The notes under the pieces: generated by a model
What the model was told of the DNA's origin: nothing
What the model saw: only the letters and a program-made list of their open reading frames with translations
Database searches by the model: none
Made by a program: the position numbers and the translations under genes
DNA from: Chrysochromulina parva
Taxonomy: Eukaryota > Haptophyta > Prymnesiales > Chrysochromulinaceae
Length of the DNA stretch: 11,367 nucleotides
Reading direction: 5' to 3'
Assembly: GCA_002887195.1 (NCBI GenBank)
Contig: PJAB01001936.1
Span: forward strand, 1-11,367
Shown here: positions 5,569-11,367 of the stretch, piece after piece
Position numbering within the stretch: the stretch's first letter is position 1
How the letters are laid out: every line of letters starts with the position of its first letter

Positions 5569-6639
5569 ATGGGCTGCGCGCAATCGCAGATGGCAGGCGC
5601 CGACAGCGGCATGAAGGTAGTCAACGTCGACAAGGTGAAGAGCGGCTCCAAGATGCTGCCCCGCCGTGAAGCGGCTCCAAGTGCTCGTTACAAGCTTCGG
5701 CGGTGCAACTGCTGCTCGTTCTCGTACTTTGCGCTTTGCAAAACATGCCCTCGGTGCAACGACGCGGCTCCTGTCGTCCGCAAGCCGATTGTCGGAGGCA
5801 ACTGGAAGTGCAACCCGTCGAAGGTGTCTGAGCTCAAGGAGCTCGTGGCCAACATCGACGCCTGTGACACCTCTGGGTGCGACGTGTACGTTTGCCCGTC
5901 CACGTTGCACATCGGCATCGTGTACAAGAGCTTCAAGAACGGTGCGAAAGTGGCGCCCCAGAACTGCAACTACAAGGGATGTGGCGCTTACACGGGAGAA
6001 ATGTCGGCCGATCAGATGGTCGACATGGGCCTGGAGTGGTGTCTGATCGGCCATTCGGAGCGGCGTGGAGAGTTTGGCCTCCCCACGCCGCCCGAGTCGA
6101 ACTCGCTGCTGGCCATGAAGTGCAAGTACTTGCTCGAGAAGGGCATGAAAGTCATCTTCGCCATCGGCGAGCCCCTTCCGGTGCGCGAGAAGGGCCTGAA
6201 GGCGGTGATGGAGAATCTCATCCCGCAGCTCCTCGAGATCAAGGGCATGCTGGATCCTGCGCGTGTGGTGCTCGCGTACGAGCCCGTGTGGAGTATCGGC
6301 ACCGGCGTGACTGCCTCGCCCGCCCAGGCCCAGGAGACGCACCGAGCGATTCGGCAATGGATTGCAAAGGAAGTCTCGCCATCAGTGGCGGCCGAGATCC
6401 GGATCCAGTACGGCGGCTCCGCGAACGCCAAGAATGCGCCCGACCTCTCCAAGTGCCCCGACGTCGACGGCTTCCTCGTGGGCGGAGCCTCCCTCAAGCC
6501 CGAGATCGCCGAGATCGTCGCCGCCGTCGCCAAGGAGAAGTGCTGGCGCGACTTGGGGAACGCGGACCTCTTTCCTGCGGCCGTGTACGAGAAGAGCGGC
6601 CTGAGGAAGACGGGAGCAGTCACGTGGGTAAAGGCCTGA
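5569..6639 (+). CDS. TPI: Triosephosphate isomerase with acylation-type N terminus and Cys-rich linker
   Basis: The enzyme interconverts dihydroxyacetone phosphate and glyceraldehyde 3-phosphate in glycolysis. From the ATG at 5569 the protein has 356 residues. The TIM barrel begins at PIVGGNWKCN (about residue 73), with substrate-binding Asn78 and Lys80, catalytic His162 in IGHSERR, catalytic Glu238 in AYEPVW, the mobile lid SIGTG, and the phosphate-binding segments YGGS and GFLVGGASL. The normally near-invariant Cys of CIGE is Ala (FAIGE, Ala198). About 72 residues precede the barrel: MGCAQS fits the N-myristoylation rule (Gly2, Ser6) with a palmitoylable Cys3, and residues 46-63 (CNCCSFSYFALCKTCPRC) look like a small metal-binding knuckle. 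About 35 extra residues follow the barrel. I prefer 5569 because of its context CCACCAATGG; the frame stays open up to an ATG at 5434 (401 residues). A donor-like GTAAAG at 6628 leaves the last residues uncertain. Confidence 0.95.
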   Translation: MGCAQSQMAGADSGMKVVNVDKVKSGSKMLPRREAAPSARYKLRRCNCCSFSYFALCKTCPRCNDAAPVVRKPIVGGNWKCNPSKVSELKELVANIDACDTSGCDVYVCPSTLHIGIVYKSFKNGAKVAPQNCNYKGCGAYTGEMSADQMVDMGLEWCLIGHSERRGEFGLPTPPESNSLLAMKCKYLLEKGMKVIFAIGEPLPVREKGLKAVMENLIPQLLEIKGMLDPARVVLAYEPVWSIGTGVTASPAQAQETHRAIRQWIAKEVSPSVAAEIRIQYGGSANAKNAPDLSKCPDVDGFLVGGASLKPEIAEIVAAVAKEKCWRDLGNADLFPAAVYEKSGLRKTGAVTWVKA

Positions 6640-6749
6640 CGGAATGCTGACGAGTCGAGCTTGGCGATAGCAGAGACTGCGAGCTCGAGCCGTGATGCCG
6701 CCGGTGCCGATGAGACACTTGGCGATGGAGGCGCCTCGTGCTCGCTGCT

Positions 6750-6787
6750 CTGATTGCATGCTGATGGCATGCTGATGGCATGCTGAC
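6750..6787 (+). repeat. 11-bp tandem repeat resembling the RFC1 intron module
   Basis: CTGATTGCATG followed by two copies of CTGATGGCATG and a partial fourth, about 110 bp after the TPI stop. It uses the same GCATGCTGAT words as the RFC1 intron acceptor modules but lacks a CATCAG end. It may mark a 3' UTR intron or a decayed intron relic. Confidence 0.85.
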
Positions 6788-7492
6788 GTCCTCACATGGC
6801 GGAAGGCATGAGCATGAGGGAGAGGCGGCCGATGCGAGCCGCGCGACCGTCGACGCGGAAATCAAGCTGGTCAGATGGGGGGAAAAGAAGGAGGAGAGGA
6901 GAGCAGCAGGGGCGAGAGATTGCGAGAGATTCACATGATCATGTCTTCGCATGTGCAGCATGTCAAGATCGGTCATCATGCGTCATCGCGAGATGAAATT
7001 GAAAATGTATTAACGAAAAGGTCGACGCCCCGTGCGGGTGCGCAGGGGCGATCATATTTTTGGTTATCATTTCCCATAGCCGTACACGCCGCAAAATGAC
7101 AAAGTCATGCCACGGTCAATGGCCACGGTGTGCACACGCAGGCGAGGGCCGGCCGGTCAGTTGCGCCTCCTTTGCAGTGACTGTTCGGTTCTCGCGGAGG
7201 GCCGCGGTACAGCGTATAACGCCTGCCCTGCTGGCGAATAATGGCATGGCTCGGCTCCATCCGTCATATCATCGAACCTCGCCGGCGTGTCCGCACTGCC
7301 CCCCCACTGCCCGGCCTGAGCCTTGAGTGTATGCTCGAGCTGGGCACGCCATTCACAGCTGGAAAGTGTGCGGACCACTGCAACTTGGCCGGTTACCATA
7401 CAAGTCCGAGGGGATTGCGAAGGTAGCCGACAGCCGCGCTGCACGAGCCAGCTGCACGAGGTGCGGCTCGATCACTCAACCAGGCGAACGGG
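6788..7492. other. Gene-free interval downstream of TPI
   Basis: No frame on either strand shows a recognisable domain. The stretch around 6960-7100 is clearly more A/T-rich than its surroundings and includes the hairpin at 7026-7050. Short open frames at 7060-7326 and 7241-7554 are not supported. No tRNA-like T-loop or cloverleaf was found. Confidence 0.5.
7026..7050. other. GC-rich hairpin followed by ATATTTTTGG
   Basis: CGCCCC (7026-7031) pairs with GGGGCG (7045-7050); after one bulged G, TGCG pairs with CGCA around a GGTG loop. Immediately after comes ATATTTTTGG, which resembles an Sm-binding site (A-U-rich then GG) in spliceosomal RNAs. I do not recognise an snRNA sequence, so this is only a structural note. 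Confidence 0.35.
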
Positions 7493-7590
7493 GAGCGCAC
7501 GAGCGTCGTCCTGAGCGCACGAGCGTCGTCCTGAGCGCACGAGCGTCGTCCTGAGCGCACGAGCGTCGTCCTGAGCGCAAGAGCGACGCT
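7493..7590 (+). repeat. 20-bp tandem repeat at the 3' end of the YL1_C gene
   Basis: GAGCGTCGTCCTGAGCGCAC is repeated four times from 7501 to 7580 (the last base of copy four differs), with flanking partial copies. It ends within about 15 bp of the YL1_C gene's stop codon, so it probably lies in that gene's 3' UTR. Confidence 0.95.
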
Positions 7591-7603
7591 ATGGCAACGG
7601 ACG

Positions 7604-9127
7604 CTATCCCTCGACTTCCATGAGGCGCACATCTAGCGACTCGCCGTCTTCACTCAATGCCCCTTCTTCAGGCACCCACCCCTTTGCCGCCGCCGCTGCC
7701 GCTTCTGCTTCTGCTTCAGCTGCTGCTGCTGCCGCTGCTGCTGATGCTGCTGCTGATGATGATGATGCTCCCGCGGCCGCCTCCGGCACCCCACCCGGCG
7801 GCGCGCCCTCCGCACCCCCCACGTCCCCCGCGCCCCCCGCGCCCCCCGCGCCCCCCGCGCCCCCCGCGACCCCCGCCCCCCCCGCCTGCAGCTCGCCATG
7901 CTCTGCGCGCAGCCGCTTGAAGGCATCGAGGTTGCCGTACCGCACGCCCGTGAGCGGGTCGCGGTAGCGCGCGGGCAGTCCCGAGAGCGCACAGAGGCCA
8001 TATTTGGCGCCTGCATCGGGCGGGTAAGACCCTGCCTTGCCCCAAAAGCCGAGCGCTCGGAGCGTTTCGTCAGTTTCGTCATTCTTGGCCGCGGGCACGA
8101 GCAGACGGACGCCGTCGGCGCGCACGAGCAGTCGCGGCGATGTGGACGGCCCAGCGCGCCGCTTCGCACGCGCGGCCGCCAGCGCGGCCAACGCCGCCGC
8201 CTCCGTCGTGCCCGCCGTGCTATCGCCAGCATGCAACGCAGGCGGCACAGCGCCAGCATGGCTGCCATAGCGAGCAAGGCTGCCAGGGGTGCCAGCAGGC
8301 GCGGCGGCGGCGCCGCCGCCCGGACCGGCCGCCGCCCCTTTGCTGCGCCTGCTGCCGCCGCTACCAGCCGCCGCGGCGCTCAGGGCACCGCTCGGCACGG
8401 CGCTCCTCGCAACGCTCGCTGCGTCGGCCACCTCCGCCGCCGGCTTGCGACTTGCGACGCGCGGAGCGCTCGGCGACTTGGTAGGAGGAGCGGCGCCCGC
8501 CGCCGCGTCCGCTCCGTCCGACGCGCCCGGCGCGGCCGGCTTGCGCGCACCCGAGCGCGACACCTTTGGCGGCGGAGCGCTGCTGAAGCTGCCAGGCAGC
8601 GCTGCCGCTGCCGCTCGCTTGCCGCCAGAGGTCGACTCGGCGGCGACCGAGGCCCCGGCGGCGGGCGACGACGGCAGCTCGGCTGCGGCCGCCAGCAGCC
8701 GCGCCTTCTTGCCGAAACTGCGCGGGCTTGGGTTGTGCGCACCGCTGCTCAACACGCTCGACCCGCTCAGCACACTCAACGTTGTGGTCGGCGGCGCGGG
8801 ATCCACCGGCAGTCCACGCAGGCGCATGTTCATCATCTCGCTGATGGTGGGCCCGCGCATGTGCAATCGCACCGCCGACAACTTCAGCGACTCGGCTCCG
8901 GGCACGGGCGGCTCCTCTTCCCAGGCCCATTCATCGTCGCCGTCGACCCACTCCTGCTCGAGCCGGGTCATACCGTCGAACCAGACGGACATGCCCTGCG
9001 CGGGCGCGTACGTGGTGACCGTGCCGACGTAGCTCGTCTTCACGCCGTCCTCCTCATACCACACGCGCACGCGCGCATTGCGCGAGATGAGGTCGCTCGG
9101 GATGAGGCCCTTGAGGTCCATCGACAT
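7604..9127 (-). CDS. Chromatin-type protein with Tudor-like and YL1_C domains
   Basis: From the ATG at 9127 the protein has 507 residues. Residues about 18-70 (ARVRVWYEEDGVK, YVGTV, MSVWFDG, EWVDGDDEWAW) look like a Tudor/chromo-barrel-type fold seen in eukaryotic chromatin readers. A long Ala/Ser/Pro/Lys-rich disordered middle follows. At about residues 372-405, YGLCALSGLPARYRDPLTG and AFKRLR match the YL1_C domain of Vps72/YL1 (SWR1 complex) and Ies6 (INO80 complex), subunits that handle H2A.Z nucleosomes. The C terminus is a Gly-Gly-Ala repeat, a Gln/Ala-type tract and an acidic end. The usual acidic N-terminal YL1 domain is not seen, so this may be a distinct YL1_C family. The frame is open upstream to 9409, but 9127 starts the conserved part and leaves room for the divergent promoter. 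Confidence 0.75.
   Translation of the reverse strand: MSMDLKGLIPSDLISRNARVRVWYEEDGVKTSYVGTVTTYAPAQGMSVWFDGMTRLEQEWVDGDDEWAWEEEPPVPGAESLKLSAVRLHMRGPTISEMMNMRLRGLPVDPAPPTTTLSVLSGSSVLSSGAHNPSPRSFGKKARLLAAAAELPSSPAAGASVAAESTSGGKRAAAAALPGSFSSAPPPKVSRSGARKPAAPGASDGADAAAGAAPPTKSPSAPRVASRKPAAEVADAASVARSAVPSGALSAAAAGSGGSRRSKGAAAGPGGGAAAAPAGTPGSLARYGSHAGAVPPALHAGDSTAGTTEAAALAALAAARAKRRAGPSTSPRLLVRADGVRLLVPAAKNDETDETLRALGFWGKAGSYPPDAGAKYGLCALSGLPARYRDPLTGVRYGNLDAFKRLRAEHGELQAGGAGVAGGAGGAGGAGGAGDVGGAEGAPPGGVPEAAAGASSSSAAASAAAAAAAAEAEAEAAAAAAKGWVPEEGALSEDGESLDVRLMEVEG
7824..7885 (-). repeat. 9-bp coding repeat (CCCCCCGCG on plus strand) encoding Gly-Gly-Ala
   Basis: Four perfect CCCCCCGCG units (7833-7868) with imperfect flanking ones. 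On the coding (minus) strand they read GGA repeats after the YL1_C domain. The G-runs on that strand could form quadruplexes, and the repeat is a likely site of length variation. Confidence 0.9.
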
Positions 9128-9340
9128 GGCCACGAACACGCGGGTTTCGTCACGTAACTCGCCAGAAAGCTCGAATGAATGAGAGGCTGGCACCCGCAAC
9201 GAACACTTCGACTTTCTCGACACGAAGATGACATCCAAAAAGGCGCGAAATCGTGCATCTCTTTTCCGTCCAACTCTTTTTCCGCGACGTCCAGGACGGA
9301 GACGGACTGCACCCCTGTGGCGACCAACTGCCACCACGCA
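9128..9340. promoter_or_regulatory. Divergent promoter between YL1_C gene and BNIP3-like gene
   Basis: Only 213 bp separate the two start codons. The interval has pyrimidine/T-richer stretches near 9258-9285 (plus strand CTCTTTTCCGTCC and CTCTTTTTCCGC) and a GCGCGAAA at 9243-9250, whose complement TTTCGCGC fits the E2F/DP consensus. No TATA box is visible. The E2F match is a single 8-mer in a GC-rich genome and is weak evidence. Confidence 0.5.
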
Positions 9341-10035
9341 ATGGAGGACGCAGACGGGTTGAACGCGCTCTCGTCCTCGTACGAGAAGGTCTTTGACCCG
9401 GCCGGTCACAGCTGGATCCTCGTGCCGCCCTCAAGTCCGGTCCACCCGAAGGACACGGGTCCCAGGCCACCGGTCACGCATACGGACGCTTTGGTGGGCA
9501 TGGTGCCGCACTCACTGCTCGGCGAGGGCTCGGTGCCGGTCCTCGATGTACCATCCCCCTCCAACGAGACGGGGTCGCTCGGGAGCGCGGCGGACGCCAA
9601 TCCTTTGCCCGCGGGGGCGCTCCCCATGCACCCGGCCCAACCGACACCCTCATTATGGACCTGGCAGCCGTCGCCGGTTGCGACGCCCGAGTTCTCGCCG
9701 CGGCACATGAGCGATTCGCTGCTGCACGAGGGCGAGAGCGTCGCCGCCCTCGCCATGTCCGAGATCCTCTCACCTGAGTGTTCGCTGCTGCCGCCGCACG
9801 GGCAGCCGAGCATGGCCGCATCGGATGCGTCTTACGATGGGCGGCCGCCGTTTGCCGCGCCGTCGGAGCCGCCCGCGATGTGCGCCGCGCCCGATGAGTC
9901 GTGCAACTACGAGCACGAGCACCTCACCAAGGAGCCTCGAGGCCCCGCGCGCAAATACGGTGTGCTGCAGGGCATCACGGAGCTCGCCTTTCCGTCCGCT
10001 GCCGCTGCTGCGGGGCCAGTGGCGGCGGCGGCGGC

Positions 10036-10066
<31 letters not shown>

Positions 10067-10354
10067 CCCTCTAAGGGAGGGGTGGAGGTGAGCGACGACG
10101 AGGAGGAGTATGATTCGCTCAGTACGGCGCTCGGCATGTGGTGGGGGCCCGCGCCCCCGAGCCTCGTGCCATGGGGCCGTCCGCTCGCCATTGTGGCCGT
10201 GCTGCTCGCCTCCCATGCCGCTGTCCTGCTGCTTGGCGTCGCGATCGGCAGGCAGCAGCACGCGGCGGCGAGCACGCAGAGCACCGAGCCGATGCTCATC
10301 CGCCGCTTCTCGAGCGGACCGACGGGTGTGCACGCCCGGCTGGCGTGGCCCTGA
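9341..10354 (+). CDS. Tail-anchored protein resembling BNIP3/NIX mitophagy receptors
   Basis: 337 residues from the ATG at 9341. Metazoan BNIP3 and NIX sit in the outer mitochondrial membrane by a C-terminal span and recruit Atg8/LC3 through an N-terminal Ser-Trp-x-x-Leu motif. Three matches are visible in the right order: Ser24-Trp25-Ile-Leu-Val28 (SWILVP); SLWTWQPSPVATPEFSPRH (104-122), which recalls the W-x-W...P...EF...H region of BNIP3; and a span at 281-303 in which SHAAVLLLGVAIGR keeps the Ser-His, Gly at +8, Gly at +12 and following Arg of the BNIP3 dimerising helix. A second Atg8-motif candidate is DDEEEYDSL (252-260). The middle is Pro/Ser-rich and disordered, with a poly-Ala run at about 219-242, and is longer than in metazoan BNIP3 (about 200 residues overall). 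The family call comes from remembered motifs, not a search; a generic tail-anchored protein is the alternative. Confidence 0.65.
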
Positions 10355-10445
10355 GCTCCCCCCCCCTTTGTACCCCCCTCGAGCGGACCGACGGGTGTGC
10401 ACGCCCGGCTGGCGTGGCCCTGAGCCCCCCCCCTCTGTACCCCCG
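10309..10445 (+). repeat. 69-bp tandem duplication of the BNIP3-like gene's end, stop included
   Basis: The segment starting CTCGAGCGGACCGACGGG at 10309 recurs at 10378. It covers the last 15 codons, the TGA stop and the following C-rich stretch, with nearly identical copies. The second copy lies beyond the stop, so the protein is unaffected. Confidence 0.95.
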
Positions 10446-10458
10446 CTTGCATCCCCCC

Positions 10459-10497
10459 GGGAGCACGGGGGGGAGGGGGTGCTTGCGAGGGGATGGG
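10459..10497 (+). other. Potential G-quadruplex 3' of the BNIP3-like gene
   Basis: Five G-runs of three to seven (10459-10461, 10467-10473, 10475-10479, 10489-10492, 10495-10497) fall within 39 bp. The preceding CCCCCC (10453-10458) could instead pair with the seven-G run as a hairpin. In an RNA this would lie in the 3' UTR. Confidence 0.6.
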
Positions 10498-11117
10498 CGC
10501 CTGCGCCTTGGCGCGCACTCGCTGTACCTTGTGTACCTGTGTACCCTTTGCCGCCCGCGCGCCACGCCCGAAACGACGCGCCGTGCGATCTGCATGCAAA
10601 CCAGCATTAGAGGTGGAATGGCAGCCGCATGGCGTCGTCCTGGGCGCATGGCGGCAGGCGACCGTTGTCCCTCCTCTTTCCCTCTGTGCTCTGACAACGC
10701 ACGGCGGGCGCTGTGGCGTTACTGTGGCGGGCCGACTGCGCGCGAGAGCGAGGTCCCTGCCCTCCGCATGTCGGGGGAGGCCTCCGACACCTCTCCCGCA
10801 TCCCGTAGCCCCGCGCATTGGACCGTGTGCGCGGCTGTGCTTGTACTCACCTACTCACTCTTGTACATAGAAACATACCGTACCACGCCATTCCCCATTC
10901 CGGGGGGTAACCATTCCATCGCGCATCGGGGCATCGCGCACTCCCACAAACGAAACACCGTGAACCATGAGTCACCGGGGCACACGGCGCCCCCGGAAGG
11001 AGACGGAAATTTCACTGTTCTCAAATGACGATGCTGCAGCTTTCAACTTTTGACGTGACTTGGCTTCAAAACTAAATTGGCTTGAGCTTGAGTGAGGCCC
11101 AGTCCGCTGGATCGAAC
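10498..11117. other. Interval without a recognised gene before the last gene
   Basis: A plus-strand frame stays open from 10138 to 11028, but past the BNIP3-like gene it shows no domain or motif. It begins in another frame of that gene, so I do not call it. Around 10850-11080 the base composition is more balanced, as expected for the promoter and 5' leader of the gene starting at 11118. Confidence 0.5.
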
Positions 11118-11367
11118 ATGCTGTACAAGTCTTCCTCGACCGAGGTGGGGGCGTGGAACCCGCTCAAGCCCGGCTTTTACTTTTTGACCCGCGCCGCCGT
11201 GCTGGACCTCAGCACCAAGCAGCTGCAGCGTATGCAGGAGACGCGCGGCGACTCGAAGCTGCTCATGAAGGTGCTCATCGACCTGAACGACGCCTTCCAG
11301 GGCAAGGGGCTGATTCAGAACGTCCTCTTCGTCAGCCACAGGTGGGAAGACCCCGCGACGCCCGACG
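11118..11367 (+). CDS. Unidentified protein with SHRW motif, 3' partial
   Basis: The frame opens after an in-frame TAA at about 11076, and the first ATG is at 11118. It gives 83 codons before the window ends: MLYKSSSTEVGAWNPLKPGF, then AAVLDLSTKQLQRMQETRGD, a helix-rich stretch, and VLFVSHRWEDPATPD at the edge. A hydrophobic strand followed by Ser-His-Arg-Trp and an acidic/Pro loop resembles the start of a domain I associate with hypothetical proteins of algae and oomycetes, but I cannot name the family. No signal peptide is visible. A donor-like CAG|GTGGGA at 11339-11345 falls inside the SHRW codons; the motif suggests it is coding. Confidence 0.6.
   Translation, partial: MLYKSSSTEVGAWNPLKPGFYFLTRAAVLDLSTKQLQRMQETRGDSKLLMKVLIDLNDAFQGKGLIQNVLFVSHRWEDPATPD

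Noticed and set aside
7404..7485. Possible tRNA (GGTGCGGCTCGATCACTC looks slightly like a T arm)
   Set aside because: No matching acceptor stem, D arm or anticodon arm could be built.
7898..9157. 419-residue plus-strand open frame
   Set aside because: Arg-rich shadow opposite the YL1_C gene, whose own frame holds two recognisable domains.
10138..11028. 296-residue plus-strand open frame
   Set aside because: It begins in another frame of the BNIP3-like gene, crosses its stop and the duplicated repeat, and shows no motif.

Overview
The window is nuclear DNA from a GC-rich unicellular eukaryote. Codons strongly prefer G or C in the third position, coding and intergenic DNA are full of short tandem repeats, and genes are compact. 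One gene is split by nine short introns, at least one of which starts with GC rather than GT. This fits an alga such as a haptophyte, but nothing here fixes the lineage. All five named genes are eukaryotic, and no bacterial, viral or transposon gene is seen.

Layout: (1) positions 1-3184, plus strand, hold the 3' two thirds of RFC1, the large subunit of the PCNA clamp loader, in nine visible exons. (2) 3185-4255 is a repeat-rich, apparently gene-free stretch between convergent gene ends. (3) 4256-4980, minus strand, is ribosomal protein eL14 in two exons. (4) 4981-5568 is a divergent promoter region with a perfect 14-bp inverted repeat. (5) 5569-6639, plus strand, is triosephosphate isomerase with an acylation-type N terminus and a cysteine-rich linker. 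(6) 6640-7603 is gene-free between convergent ends. (7) 7604-9127, minus strand, is a nuclear-type protein with an N-terminal Tudor-like domain and a C-terminal YL1_C domain, as found in SWR1/INO80-type chromatin remodellers. (8) 9128-9340 is a second divergent promoter. (9) 9341-10354, plus strand, is a tail-anchored protein whose three short motifs match the BNIP3/NIX mitophagy receptors. (10) From 11118 a further gene begins and runs off the right edge.

The genes are housekeeping and cell-biology genes (replication, translation, glycolysis, chromatin, probably mitophagy). Apart from two divergent promoter pairs (eL14/TPI and YL1_C/BNIP3-like) they show no functional linkage.

Two observations stand out. 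First, most RFC1 introns begin with a recognisable copy of the first 13-40 bases of the exon that follows them. The rest of each intron is a short module carrying CTGAT branch-point-like motifs and, in most cases, an acceptor ending in CTCATCAG. This looks like intron creation by tandem duplication at AG|GT coding sites, caught at several stages of decay. Second, the tail-anchored protein at 9341-10354 combines a BNIP3-like N-terminal Ser-Trp LIR motif, a W-x-W...PEF segment and a transmembrane span with the same S-H...G...G-R spacing as BNIP3.
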